Assembly: GCA_963576565.1 (NCBI GenBank)
Contig: OY755046.1
Span: 65,073,379 to 65,137,378 of the forward strand
DNA length: 64,000 bases
From: Aspidapion aeneum
Lineage: Eukaryota > Arthropoda > Insecta > Coleoptera > Brentidae
Direction: 5' to 3'
Under the pieces are notes generated by a model that was not told the origin of the DNA, did not search any database, and was given only the letters and a program-made list of their open reading frames with translations. The stretch's first letter is position 1. Each line of letters starts with the position of its first letter. This document shows, one piece after another, positions 1-12,900 of the stretch. The translations under genes and the position numbers were made by a program.

Positions 1-1272
1 ATAAAACATTGTTAAAGAAATTAAGGCTGTAATTAAATTATCTTTAACTAAAAGAGGGGTCATGCTAAAAACTGAAATGAACAAAAACCAAAAACATGAG
101 AAAGGGGCATATGGGAAATAAAGTAACACTGGTACTGCTACCAAAAGTATACTTTTTTCGTGTACTTGAAAGGAAAACAAAAAGAAGCCCAAGCTTGAGT
201 TTATCAAAGCCAAAACAAACTTCTTCAAGTTTGGTCTTAAAAATAGGTCTGCACATGATGGCAAAATAGAAGTTATTGTTGTAAAAAGACAAATTCTCAT
301 CATTTGAAAATTGTCAAATCTGTTTCTAAATTTAAAGAATATATTTAAAGTGCACCAGATGTTTGAGACTTTATCTTCAAAAACCCCTCTTCCTACTGGA
401 AACTGCCTTTGCAAAACTGATAGAAAATCTTCTAGACTAAACAAAAATGGCAACCAAATAATACAAAACGTTAACATCACTGTTATTCCTATTTTAACTA
501 ATTTTATAATTCCCGAAATACAATTTTGACCAGGTTTAGGTACACAAGTGCTTAGCAAATACAGAAAAAATGGTAAAGCATGATATAGCTCCATTTGTTT
601 ATAGTTAAGAGCTAGACAAAACATCACTGAGGCTAACAAATTTAATCTATGTAGCAAAGCTATGGTAGCTAACACAAAAAACCCTAAAGATACTGTGTTA
701 TATTGAAAATGACCATGGTCTATTAAAATAATTCCAGGATACAACAAACTTAGTACTACACTTAAAGATGTGTCCATAATTTTTAAATTTAATAGTTCTT
801 TAGTCTTTTTCTTGTGTGGTTTTTGATCCTCCATTTTAACACAAGTGTAAAAATACAGAATAATTGCTGGTATAAACACTGCAATATCTCCAATGAGTAC
901 TGTATATCTCATAAATAGTTTGTGCATAGGTGTTTCATGACCTCTGGAGTCATGCAGTTTTGTAAAATTTTGGTTGATAAATTCTGCAATTTTTCCACAC
1001 AAAAACATATGATAGGCGGTCAATGGGGGGTAATCCAATCCCCAGTAATTTAGATCATTGTCTGTAGTGTTTTTGTACCATTCATTTAATGGAAGGTTTG
1101 TAGTAACTTCCATCCAGTGTCTCTGAGCCTCATAATCTCCATACATTGGCGGAGTGTTTTGTCCAGAATGAGAATGTAATGTTACTGAGCATCTTAATAA
1201 TACTGCTGCCAAGGTGCCAAATATCACTAGCCAATTTTTGCTTCCTAGTTTACAATACATTGCTCTTGACAT
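1..1272 (-). CDS. ALG6: ALG6, dolichyl-P-Glc:Man9GlcNAc2-PP-dolichol alpha-1,3-glucosyltransferase (partial, 3' end outside window)
   Basis: An uninterrupted minus-strand reading frame of 424 codons runs from the ATG at 1272 to the left edge without a stop. Family hallmarks are in order: MYGDYEAQRHW near residue 50, YWGLDYPPLTAYH, HKLFMRYTVLIGD, GHFQYNTVSLG, NYKQMELYHALPFF, RGVFEDKVSNIW and FSFQVHEKSILL. The protein is hydrophobic with many predicted membrane segments, as expected for an ER multi-pass GT-C enzyme. It transfers the first glucose from dolichyl-phosphate-glucose to the lipid-linked oligosaccharide in the ER lumen. Family members are about 500 residues, so roughly 80 are missing beyond the edge. 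The start is supported by similarity to other ALG6 N termini and by a pyrimidine-rich acceptor ending in TCAG (1278-1279) five bases before the ATG, which suggests an intron in the 5' UTR. I see no breaks. Confidence 0.95.
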   Translation of the reverse strand, partial: MSRAMYCKLGSKNWLVIFGTLAAVLLRCSVTLHSHSGQNTPPMYGDYEAQRHWMEVTTNLPLNEWYKNTTDNDLNYWGLDYPPLTAYHMFLCGKIAEFINQNFTKLHDSRGHETPMHKLFMRYTVLIGDIAVFIPAIILYFYTCVKMEDQKPHKKKTKELLNLKIMDTSLSVVLSLLYPGIILIDHGHFQYNTVSLGFFVLATIALLHRLNLLASVMFCLALNYKQMELYHALPFFLYLLSTCVPKPGQNCISGIIKLVKIGITVMLTFCIIWLPFLFSLEDFLSVLQRQFPVGRGVFEDKVSNIWCTLNIFFKFRNRFDNFQMMRICLFTTITSILPSCADLFLRPNLKKFVLALINSSLGFFLFSFQVHEKSILLVAVPVLLYFPYAPFSCFWFLFISVFSMTPLLVKDNLITALISLTMFY

Positions 1273-1408
1273 TGTTGCTGATTTTAAAAAAAAAGTTATT
1301 GCATGTTTTGCTTTAACATAAATTTTTGTCTCTACACTTCACACTAAGGCAACATTTCGGTTATCTCTCATGTTATGTTTTCTACAGGATGTTTCAAAAT
1401 TTGTGTCA

Positions 1409-1450
1409 TTTATGGTTTACACTATCAAAGGCCTTGGAGAAGTCAATTTA
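1409..1450 (-). mobile_element. LINE reverse-transcriptase motif-A fragment
   Basis: The minus strand reads IDFSKAFDSVNHK, the catalytic motif-A region of CR1/Jockey-type reverse transcriptases. Only about 14 residues are recognisable. Confidence 0.5.
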
Positions 1451-1848
1451 CAGTTTTTAAATGTCTTGTACAAAAGGTAAGAGTGGTTCTTTGACTTATT
1501 GTAAGACTAAAAGTTTTAATAAACATCAGTCTGCAAACACTTTATTACTGATCTACAGTAATCTACAGTTATTTTTTTTTTAATTTTTGTTCATAGCTGC
1601 AGTTTTTTATTTATATTATAATTATTTAGCTTACACTTTAAAAATACTTTAACTAGGCTGCAAGGTATAGGTTATTGAGCATGCCATATAATAATTAAAT
1701 TCAACAGTGATTTTTTTTGTATTTGAGAACACCACAAAAAATTTCAGGAACAGGAAATATTTTAACACTTTGTAGATCTGTTATAAAGTCATAAAATAAG
1801 TCAATAATTTTTTTTTATTTGTACATTATATATTAAGAACTTTCTGTA

Positions 1849-1900
1849 AATTGACTTATCCAATGCATTTGATAGAGTAAACCACAAAATTCTTAGTGCA
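1849..1900 (+). mobile_element. LINE reverse-transcriptase motif-A fragment
   Basis: The plus strand reads IDLSNAFDRVNHKILSA, the same motif as at 1409-1450 but in opposite orientation. Confidence 0.5.
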
Positions 1901-2150
1901 TTTGCCTGATAGCTCTTTCATACAATTAAATAATTTAGGTCCAGCCTATAGATACAGGCTGAGAAATCCTGACTTTTGGAAGTAAGTAACAGATCAAGGG
2001 ATAAAAGTGTTAGTTTAATGCCTAGGCAAACATTTCTAAATTATAGAGGATTAAAGCAACTTTTATTAAGCTTTATAAGCTAAAGTTGAATGTATACATA
2101 GTGTCAATCATAAATTTTCTTTTTATCCAAGACTTACTTAATAGTCAGTT

Positions 2151-2190
2151 GTTTATGGTATACTCTATCAAATGCTTTGGAGAAGTCAAC
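2151..2190 (-). mobile_element. LINE reverse-transcriptase motif-A fragment
   Basis: The minus strand reads DFSKAFDRVYHK. This is the third occurrence of this motif within 800 bp. Confidence 0.45.
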
Positions 2191-3429
2191 TCAAATTATA
2201 TTTGTAGGCACAAATTTTGAGACATGCTGTACAATTATTCACAGGCTCAGGGCTTGAATATTTTATAAACTTGACTTTACTGTTCAGTTCACATTAACAC
2301 ACCTCTGTTCTGTTTTAAGAAAGACAGATAAATGCAAATGTCAAATGAAAACAGTAAATCAAGTCCTTAAGTGGGGGGTTAAGTCAATAACAAAAAAATT
2401 AAAATATATTTAACAGCTATTCCTCATAATAGGATATAAGAAGGAACCCTTTAGCCTAACACCAGTACAAACATTGTTATCTTAAAATTGCTGCATCCTA
2501 GATCTCCTAATGCATGGTAGCTATGTCAGTTGAAATATAAAAACAAAATTATAATTAAAACCTTGTGCCCAGAAATATGCAGCTTTTCTCTTTCAAGTGG
2601 TTTACCATGCCCCCACAACAGCTTGATGTCTTAATAAGGTCACTCATCATAAAGCAGGCTTTATAGGTAGCGAAGACTGACTTTGATTTTTTATTTTTTG
2701 GCTATAATTTAACAATCATGTTTTTCTCAGTTTTGCATTAGCAGCTAATTTTTTTTTAAATCTGCTTTTAACACAGTGTAAAGATCTATTTAACTATAAT
2801 AGAGATTAGAGATGGTTTGAAGCACATTTTTTATTTCTATAAATACATACATTTATATAGTTCAAACTCTGTAGAAGATCTTTGAAATAAAAGAGAGCTG
2901 CCAATGCAAAACTAAGAAAAAAAATTACCAAAAAATAAAATCAATCAATGTCAGGCTTCTCTTCCTATAAAGCTTGCGTTTAACATGAGTGTTCTAAGGT
3001 CTTAAAGGAATAAACTTCTGTACTGGTGTGTATATTGCTCGTCTTCACCTAGCCTGTGGCCAAAAGCCTCTGCTGCTTTACTATAATATTTAAAAGAGCT
3101 ACTAAAAGTAAACATAATTGCTCTTTAAAATGGATCATGAAACCATTTTAATTTAGTTGTTATAGAGTTTATATTATAGAAGCCCACAGCACTTTTTTCT
3201 GGCAGTTTTTTTACCAGATTATAAAATGTCTTGACCATAACCACTTATTAACTACATACAAACATTCAATATTTTCACATTTAGGAAATACTTATGTGGC
3301 ACAAATATGGACGGAATTATTTAAAAAAACAAATTTAAAAAACGCGAGTAGCACTTAAAAAAAATATTGACAGATTTGTTTTCCTAACCTCTGTCCTTAT
3401 AGATAAAAATAAAACGAATGAAAACTCAC

Positions 3430-3492
3430 CACGTGCTGGGCTGGCAACTGTTTTAGGAGTTTTTCTCGGATGTGGTCTTCGGTCACTTGCAT
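3430..3492 (-). CDS. Probable first coding exon of a BolA2-like protein
   Basis: The minus strand encodes 21 residues, beginning MQVTEDHIREKLLKQL and ending AQHV, followed directly by a consensus donor GTGAGT (first intron base at 3429). Sequence and exon end resemble the N terminus of BolA-like 2 proteins (start, then an REKL helix, ending in HV). BolA2 proteins partner with cytosolic monothiol glutaredoxins in iron-sulfur handling. The frame is open upstream to another in-frame ATG near 3612, so an N-terminal extension is possible; I prefer the ATG at 3492. No later exon (RHRLVN or AEEL-type motifs) was found down to ALG6, so the rest may lie beyond ALG6 to the left, or this may be an orphan exon. 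The call rests on a short match. Confidence 0.5.
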
Positions 3493-3899
3493 ATTTTTAC
3501 AGTTAAGACTGCGCCCCACCCAAAAGAATCGCTGAAAAATGCCGTTTTTTAATGGTTGATGAAACAAATTTTTTGACAAAGCTACAAAAGACATTTTTGT
3601 TTCAGCAAACACCGTCTCTTTTCACCTTATGTGCTTCGAATTTGATGAAAAAGAGATGAAAGATATAACAGCTGGTTTACGTGAAACGTCATTTATTTTG
3701 GTTCTGTCTGTCTCTTTTGCCTCGTATCCTTATGCAATAGACGAAGACGACTAGAATCGATCAGCTGATGCTTGTTTACATTTTAATACACGTCAGGTTT
3801 TGAGGTTATCTTTATTAATTTTGTACTTTTTTGATAAAATTTTGATTAATTTGCATAAAAAGATTAAAATTAAGTATTGAATGAGATCGAAGAAGAAAC
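3493..3899. promoter_or_regulatory. Probable bidirectional promoter between the BolA2-like exon/ALG6 side and ALG11
   Basis: This 407-bp gap lies between divergent start codons (minus-strand ATG at 3492, plus-strand ATG at 3900). It is less AT-biased in its middle and contains an ACGTCA half-site near 3688, an ATCGAT near 3757 and an E-box CAGCTG beside it. No clear TATA box is placed. Promoter function is inferred from the arrangement. Confidence 0.45.
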
Positions 3900-3925
3900 A
3901 TGGCGAAACAGGCTTTTAAGTTTTT
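3900..3925 (+). CDS. ALG11: ALG11 exon 1
   Basis: Encodes MAKQAFKF plus two bases of the next codon, followed by the donor GTGAGT at 3926. The phase fits exon 2. Confidence 0.85.
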
Positions 3926-6900
3926 GTGAGTTTTAATATAAGTTGGTTCTATTGAGGGTACTGTAGGATAAGCTGTTGTAATTTTTTTTTAAATAAGTAC
4001 TTACCTACTTTTTCAGGTTTTCTCTGGCCTCTACAGTCAAACTTTTTTTGGCTATGGGCTTGTTTATGGTAGTTTCCATTACCATTGTGCTGCCATTTTT
4101 ATACCTTTTCAACCGATATAAATTCCACTCAGAGAGACAGAAACGAGGTGGCAACAAGTTAACTGTGGGCATATTTCATCCCTATGCAAATGCAGGGGGA
4201 GGAGGGGAAAAAGTCCTGTGGGTTGGACTGAAAGCACTGCAGGAAAAGTTAGTATGTCATTAGTCAAGCAATAGATACAGAAATAACAAGAAAGATACAC
4301 GTTAATTGTAAATAAAGTGATAAAATATTTAGTTGCTTAACATTCACAGTGTTGGAACCGCTGTAGATACCAGTTTTTAAAAAACATATATTGCTTTGCT
4401 GGCTTTTAGCAGATCACCAAATTTTAATGATTTAAATGATTTTTTAGATATCCAACCGCAGAATTTCATATATACACTGGCGATTTGGAAGCTAGCTCTC
4501 AAGATATTTTACGCAAAGTGAAGACTAGCCTTAATGTAGATATTGACAATAAAAATGTCAAATTTGTTTACCTCACTCGAAGACAATGGGTGGAGCCTCA
4601 GATATATCCCTACTTTACGCTTTTGTGTCAGTGTTTAGGGTCCATATTTTTGGGATTTGAAGCTATAGGCAAATTTAACCCAGGTAATTAGGTCTTTGTA
4701 TAACTTTAAAGGAAAAATGAAATGTGGAAAACTTTCCACCCAGGATTTCTCGAGAATTGCTGAAAATTTTTTAAAATGCCGAGGCATGTCCGTTTTGTTT
4801 GCGAGGGGGACACTTTTTGGCTATCTTGAAATTTTTGAAGCACACACCTTCGAGGGGTTTACTTTACCTCTATATTTTGAATAGGGAAAGTGGGTCTAGT
4901 GATACCTTGTTTTGAAGGCATTTTGAATGACCTTACAACAGTGTAAAAATTTCAAAAATCTATCCATTAGTTTTTGAGATAATTGCCTTCAAACATGGAC
5001 TGATAAAATAAAAATTTTATTAGAATTTTATATTTTTCGGATTTAATCTTTATTTTATCATTCCATGTTAAATTTGAAAATTTGAAAGCAAATATCTCAC
5101 AAACTAATCGATGGATTTTCGTAATTTTTACACAGTTGTAAAGATATACAAGAGAGCTTCAAAATAAGGTATCACTAGACCCACATTCCCTATTCAAAAT
5201 ATAGGGGTAAAGTATACCCCTCGAAGGGAGTTCGTGTTACAAAAATTTAAAAATAGCCAAAATGTCTCCCCCTCGCAAACAAAATCGACGTGTCTTGGCA
5301 TTTTTAAAACTTTTCAGCAGTTCTCGAGAAACCTCGAATGGAAAGTTTTAAATGGGACACAGGTATATCACAGGTCACATATATTTTTGCACTTTTTGTG
5401 GTTCGTTATTTACACATTTAAATTATTTTTAGATATTTTCATAGAAACCACTGGCTTCACATTCGTTTTGCCGATTTTCAAATATCTCGGAGGCTGTAAA
5501 ACAGGATGTTACATCCACTACCCTTTGATCAACAAAAATATGCTAAAAAGGGTGCAAAATCGAAGGCAGAATTATAATAACAGCGGGAGGATCGCTAAAA
5601 GTCCTACCTTGAGTTACGCCAAGTTGGTGTATTATCATACTCTTTCATTTGTAAGTAATTGTGTATGTCCCAAAATCGTTTTTGGGGGGACGGGGGGTTT
5701 CAGATATTTCTAAAGACAATAGAAAAAACTGGGTAAGCTGTTTTTAAACCACGGGGGTTTTTAAAAAGTGCACATTTTGTAAAATTTAACATATGGATGA
5801 TTCTACAAAAATGGTGCTGTGGAGTGGGAATGCATATTTTTCAAACACAGACTGCAAATGAAGCATAGTTTTAGTTATAAGATTTAAAACGAAATGTTTT
5901 CTTTATGGAGCATTTGAGTTTAATGTATAAAAAAAATTGCAAGTTTATAATTTTTTTTATTACAAAGCAAATACCTCATTCCTCTGGTGTAGTCCCAAAC
6001 CAAATATTAAAAACTCAGATTGAAAAAAATATTCTAATAAATAATACTTAACCATGTCTTAACTATTTATCAAAAAATTGATAAAACTTAAGTTTGCAGT
6101 CATATTTTTGAAAATCCGAATTTACATCTTCCCTGAAAATTTTACAATTTTAAACGTGCTCCATTTTTAATAACACAATATTTGTGAATACCACCGGTTA
6201 ATTTCTAGAGAAAGAGACGGCCCTGGATATCTAATTTACTTGTGAGGATGACAAGTTTTGACAGATAATGTCAACTTTAGTTTGGTTTAAGTTATAGATC
6301 TTTTTATTTTTGGCAAAAAATAAATATAGTTTTTTTCGGAAAAATCAAAAAGGAACGCTTCAATTATCATTCCTCTGGTAAGTAAATATTCGACTGATAT
6401 CAATAGTATAATTTTTTTGTTGATTGTTTTAAAATTATAAGTATAGGAACTTTGTTTATATAAAACTTAAGTTAAGTAGTCTAAATAGATTTTGATTTAA
6501 ATTGGAAAACCATTAAAAAACTCATTCCTCTGGTCCTCATTCCTCTGGCATTTTTATGCAATAATTCCTAAAATTTGGGAAAATAAATGTTTCTTAGCTT
6601 ACACCTAATTAGTTACATAAATTTAACAAAACAAAATTATTTACTGTGCTGTACTGTTATTTAAAGGCAATGACCAAAAATGATATCCATATAGCCCACT
6701 TTTGGTAGAATCATCCATATGTGAAACAATTGTGTAAAGCACGCTGTTGTATGGAATAGAGACTTGTCGCGTAACAGCTAAATACAAAACAAAAATGGAA
6801 AGTGTCGAAATGGATGCAATAAGAAGATCAATGAGATTATTTAGAACAGATCATATAAGAAATGAGATCATAAAAGAAATAATGGGAATCGAGGGAAGCA

Positions 6901-9900
6901 TAACGGATGACATCACTAAAAGATAACTGATATGGTACGGCCATGTACAACGGATGAACGACAAAAGATTACCAAAGCAGGTCTAGAATGGCAACAAATA
7001 GGGCGCAGAAAAAAAGGGATGAGTCAAAAAAACCTGACAGAAGATGATTGTCAGGATCGAAGGAGGTGGAGAATAGGCGTCGCACCACGTAGAAAAATGT
7101 TCTAAACGGACATAATAGTAGTAGTAGTAGTATATGTCACCTCTTATTTAGCTTACTATTGTCGTTTAGCTGCGTTTAGTCCTTAAGTTCGATACGCGGA
7201 ATAGAGTGGCGACGTCATGTGGTTGCCATGACAACGTCGCGCGCTTTGGCGGATAGGCTGTGGCAAGTGACGCAAATTCTTAACCTGAGTGCATTATCGA
7301 TATCGTGCGCCGGGGTATTGTTTATGTTTGGTATTTATTTCCAATAGTTCACACAATTTTTTCTGTGTAAAAGTAGTAGTACATTTTGTGAGGCGGCCTA
7401 TAACGTTTTTATTTATAAAAATTTCATTTTGGTGCAAATTGTTTTTTATAGTTTTTTTTCTTACTTACTTTTCCTTTACTAATTGCATTTTATTATTGTT
7501 TTTACTTGATTAATTTACAACATTTTATACCCAGTCAGCAAATAAAACATATAAAGAAATGCAAAGAATGTAAAGCAATAACGGCTTTACGTTTTATTTA
7601 AAAAAATAAAAGTGACAGATCAAAATCAGTTTGACTGCTTAGTTTAGTCATTATAGAATTTTAGCTTCCAAAATGTGGTGTAGCCGCGATTTTAACATAT
7701 ATTGTTCACATTGGAGTCAGACGTGATTCACACATTTTTTATTTTTAGTTATATTGCCTTGCTGGCGAATGCTCAGACGCAACCCTAGTCAATTCAACGT
7801 TCACCAAAGAACATCTAGAGGGCATGTGGAACATTCCTCTATCGTTAGTCTACCCTCCGTGTGAGGTAGAACATCTTAAAAAGCTGGAGAGAGACAGCAA
7901 AAGACCTGACAAGATTAGAATTCTATCTCTGTCACAATTCAGGCCAGAGAAAGACCACCCTTTGCAGTTACAGTCTTTATATGAGCTGAGAGAGATTCTA
8001 AATGACAAAGCGTTTGAAAATGTCACTCTGGTTTTGTGCGGCAGTTGTAGAAATCAGGAGGATTCCGATAGAGTCAAGGATTTGCAAGATTTTGCCAAGC
8101 ATTTATCTTTAGAGAATCATGTGGAGTTCAAGGTGAACATTCCATACAAAGATCTCTTGGAGGAGTTCAATAAGGCTTATATAGGTAAGAATTTTGTTGT
8201 TTTATTTCTTCAACCCCTTAAATACTAGGGACCCCGCGTAAATTATTTGTTCATCAAAAAACAACTAAATGGTATGTGGAATATTCCCTTATCGTTAGTC
8301 TACCCTCCGTGTGAGGTAGAACATCTTAAAAAGCTGGAGAGAGACAGCAAAAGACCTGACAAGATTAGAATTCTATCTCTGTCACAATTCAGGTCAGAGA
8401 AAGACCACCCTTTGCAGTTGCAGTCTTTATATGAGCTAAGAGAGATTTTAAATGACAAAGCATTTGAAAATGTCACTCTGGTTTTGTGTGGCAGTTGTAG
8501 AAATCAGGAGGATTCCGATAGAATCAAGGATTTGCAAGATTTTGCCAAGCATTTATCTTTAGAGAATCATGTGGAGTTCAAGGTGAACATTCCATACAAA
8601 GATCTCTTGGAGGAGTTCAATAATTTATTTGTCAAACCCCTTAAATACTAGAGACTCCGCGTTAATTTTTTGTTCATCAAAAAACAACTAAATGGTATGT
8701 GGAATATTCCCTTATCTTTAGTCTACCCTCCGTGTGAGGTAGAACATCTTAAAAAGCTGGAGAGAGACAGCAAAAGACCTGACAAGATTAGAATTCTATC
8801 TCTGTCACAATTCAGGCCAGAGAAAGACCACCCTTTGCAGTTGCAGTCTTTATATGAGCTAAGAGAGATTTTAAATGACAAAGCATTTGAAAATGTCACT
8901 CTGGTTTTGTGCGGCAGTTGTAGAAATCAGGAGGATTCCGATAGAGTCAAGGATTTGCAAGATTTTGCCAAGCATTTATCTTTAGAGAATCATGTGGAGT
9001 TCAAGGTGAACATTCCATACAAAGATCTCTTGGAGGAGTTCAATAAGGCTTATATAGGTAAGAATTTTGTTGTTTTATTTCTTCAACCCCTTAAATACTA
9101 GGGACCCCGCGTAAATTATTTGTTCATCAAAAAACAACTAAATGGTATGTGGAATATTCCCTTATCGTTAGTCTACCCTCCGTGTGAGGTAGAACATCTT
9201 AAAAAGCTGGAGAGAGACAGCAAAAGACCTGACAAGATTAGAATTCTATCTCTGTCACAATTCAGGTCAGAGAAAGACCACCCTTTGCAGTTGCAGTCTT
9301 TATATGAGCTAAGAGAGATTTTAAATGACAAAGCATTTGAAAATGTCACTCTGGTTTTGTGTGGCAGTTGTAGAAATCAGGAGGATTCCGATAGAATCAA
9401 GGATTTGCAAGATTTTGCCAAGCATTTATCTTTAGAGAATCATGTGGAGTTCAAGGTGAACATTCCATACAAAGATCTCTTGGAGGAGTTCAATAATTTA
9501 TTTGTCAAACCCCTTAAATACTAGAGACTCCGCGTTAATTTTTTGTTCATCAAAAAACAACTAAATGGTATGTGGAATATTCCCTTATCTTTAGTCTACC
9601 CTCCGTGTGAGGTAGAACATCTTAAAAAGCTGGAGAGAGACAGCAAAAGACCTGACAAGATTAGAATTCTATCTCTGTCACAATTCAGGCCAGAGAAAGA
9701 CCACCCTTTGCAGTTGCAGTCTTTATATGAGCTAAGAGAGATTTTAAATGACAAAGCATTTGAAAATGTCACTCTGGTTTTGTGTGGCAGTTGTAGAAAT
9801 CAGGAGGATTCCGATAGAGTCAAGGATTTGCAAGATTTTGCCAAGCATTTATCTTTAGAGAATCATGTGGAGTTCAAGGTGAACATTCCATACAAAGATC

Positions 9901-12900
9901 TCTTGGAGGAGTTCTATAAGGCTTATATAGGTAAGAATTTTGTTGTTTTATTTCTTCAACCCCTTAAGACTCCGCGTTAATTTTTTGTTAATCAAAAAAC
10001 AACTAAATGGTATGTGCAATATTCCCTTATCTTCAGTCTACCCTCCATGTGAGGTAGAGCTTCTTAAAAAGCTGGAGAGAGACAGCAAAAGACCTGACAA
10101 GATTAGAATTCTATCTCTGTCACAATTCAGGCCAGAGAAAGACCACCCTTTGCAGTTGCAGTCTTTATATGAGCTAAGAGAGATTCTAAATGACAAAGCA
10201 TTTGAAAATGTCACTCTGGTTTTGTGTGGCAGTTGTAGAAATCAGGAGGATTCCGATAGAGTCAAGGATTTGCAAGATTTTGCCAAGCATTTATCTTTAG
10301 AGAATCATGTGGAGTTCAAGGTGAACATTCTATACAAAGATCTCTTGGAGGAGTTCAATAAGGCTTATATAGGTAAGAATTTTGTTGTTTTATTTCTTCA
10401 ACCCCTTAAATACTAGGGACCCCGCGTAAATTATTTGTTCATCAAAAAACAACTAAATGGTATGTGGAATATTCCCTTATCGTTAGTCTACCCTCCGTGT
10501 GAGGTAGAACATCTTAAAAAGCTGGAGAGAGACAGCAAAAGACCTGACAAGATTAGAATTCTATCTCTGTCACAATTCAGGTCAGAGAAAGACCACCCTT
10601 TGCAGTTGCAGTCTTTATATGAGCTAAGAGAGATTTTAAATGACAAAGCATTTGAAAATGTCACTCTGGTTTTGTGTGGCAGTTGTAGAAATCAGGAGGA
10701 TTCCGATAGAGTCAAGGATTTGCAAGATTTTGCCAAGCATTTATTTTTAGAGAATCATGTGGAGTTCAAGGTGAACATTCCATACAAAGATCTCTTGGAG
10801 GAGTTCAATAAGGCTTATATAGGTAAGAATTTTGTTGTTTTATTTCTTCAACCCCTTAAATACTAGGGACCCCGCGTAAATTATTTGTTCATCAAAAAAC
10901 AACTAAATGGTATGTGGAATATTCCCTTATCGTTAGTCTACCCTCCGTGTGAGGTAGAACATCTTAAAAAGCTGGAGAGAGACAGCAAAAGACCTGACAA
11001 GATTAGAATTCTATCTCTGTCACAATTCAGGTCAGAGAAAGACCACCCTTTGCAGTTGCAGTCTTTATATGAGCTAAGAGAGATTTTAAATGACAAAGCA
11101 TTTGAAAATGTCACTCTGGTTTTGTGTGGCAGTTGTAGAAATCAGGAGGATTCCGATAGAGTCAAGGATTTCCAAGATTTTGCCAAGCATTTATCTTTAG
11201 AGAATCATGTGGAGTTCAAGGTGAACATTCCATACAAAGATCTCTTGGAGGAGTTCAATAATTTATTTGTCAAACCCCTTAAATACTAGAGACTCCGCGT
11301 TAATTTTTTGTTCATCAAAAAACAACTAAATGGTATGTGGAATATTCCCTTATCTTTAGTCTACCCTCCGTGTGAGGTAGAACATCTTAAAAAGCTGGAG
11401 AGAGACAGCAAAAGACCTGACAAGATTAGAATTCTATCTCTGTCACAATTCAGGCCAGAGAAAGACCACCCTTTGCAGTTGCAGTCTTTATATGAGCTAA
11501 GAGAGATTTTAAATGACAAAGCATTTGAAAATGTCACTCTGGTTTTGTGCGGCAGTTGTAGAAATCAGGAGGATTCCGATAGAGTCAAGGATTTGCAAGA
11601 TTTTGCCAAGCATTTATCTTTAGAGAATCATGTGGAGTTCAAGGTGAACATTCCATACAAAGATCTCTTGGAGGAGTTCAATAAGGCTTATATAGGTAAG
11701 AATTTTGTTGTTTTATTTCTTCAACCCCTTAAATACTAGGGACCCCGCGTAAATTATTTGTTCATCAAAAAACAACTAAATGGTATGTGGAATATTCCCT
11801 TATCGTTAGTCTACCCTCCGTGTGAGGTAGAACATCTTAAAAAGCTGGAGAGAGACAGCAAAAGACCTGACAAGATTAGAATTCTATCTCTGTCACAATT
11901 CAGGTCAGAGAAAGACCACCCTTTGCAGTTGCAGTCTTTATATGAGCTAAGAGAGATTTTAAATGACAAAGCATTTGAAAATGTCACTCTGGTTTTGTGT
12001 GGCAGTTGTAGAAATCAGGAGGATTCCGATAGAATCAAGGATTTGCAAGATTTTGCCAAGCATTTATCTTTAGAGAATCATGTGGAGTTCAAGGTGAACA
12101 TTCCATACAAAGATCTCTTGGAGGAGTTCAATAATTTATTTGTCAAACCCCTTAAATACTAGAGACTCCGCGTTAATTTTTTGTTCATCAAAAAACAACT
12201 AAATGGTATGTGGAATATTCCCTTATCTTTAGTCTACCCTCCGTGTGAGGTAGAACATCTTAAAAAGCTGGAGAGAGACAGCAAAAGACCTGACAAGATT
12301 AGAATTCTATCTCTGTCACAATTCAGGCCAGAGAAAGACCACCCTTTGCAGTTGCAGTCTTTATATGAGCTAAGAGAGATTTTAAATGACAAAGCATTTG
12401 AAAATGTCACTCTGGTTTTGTGTGGCAGTTGTAGAAATCAGGAGGATTCCGATAGAGTCAAGGATTTGCAAGATTTTGCCAAGCATTTATCTTTAGAGAA
12501 TCATGTGGAGTTCAAGGTGAACATTCCATACAAAGATCTCTTGGAGGAGTTCTATAAGGCTTATATAGGTAAGAATTTTGTTGTTTTATTTCTTCAACCC
12601 CTTAAGACTCCGCGTTAATTTTTTGTTAATCAAAAAACAACTAAATGGTATGTGCAATATTCCCTTATCTTCAGTCTACCCTCCATGTGAGGTAGAGCTT
12701 CTTAAAAAGCTGGAGAGAGACAGCAAAAGACCTGACAAGATTAGAATTCTATCTCTGTCACAATTCAGGCCAGAGAAAGACCACACTTTGCAGTTGCAGT
12801 CTTTATATGAGCTAAGAGAGATTCTAAATGACAAAGCATTTGAAAATGTCACTCTGGTTTTGTGTGGCAGTTGTAGAAATCAGGAGGATTCCGATAGAGT

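Larger units (their letters stand above)
1273..3429. other. AT-rich intergenic or intronic stretch with reverse-transcriptase scraps
   Basis: No intact coding sequence is visible. Three short segments encode the LINE reverse-transcriptase motif-A peptide (D-F-S-K-A-F-D style): about 1409-1450 (minus), 1849-1900 (plus, IDLSNAFDRVNHK) and 2151-2190 (minus). The remaining reverse-transcriptase domain is not recognisable around them. I searched for the later exons of the BolA-like gene here and did not find them. An acceptor at 1278-1279 implies that at least part of this stretch is intron of the ALG6 leader. Confidence 0.6.

Noticed and set aside
65..529. Small open frames on both strands near the left edge
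   Set aside because: They lie inside ALG6 in other frames; the ALG6 frame itself is continuous across them.
5234..5713. A 159-codon gene on the plus strand
   Set aside because: It is ALG11 exon 4 read through its flanking intron sequence.
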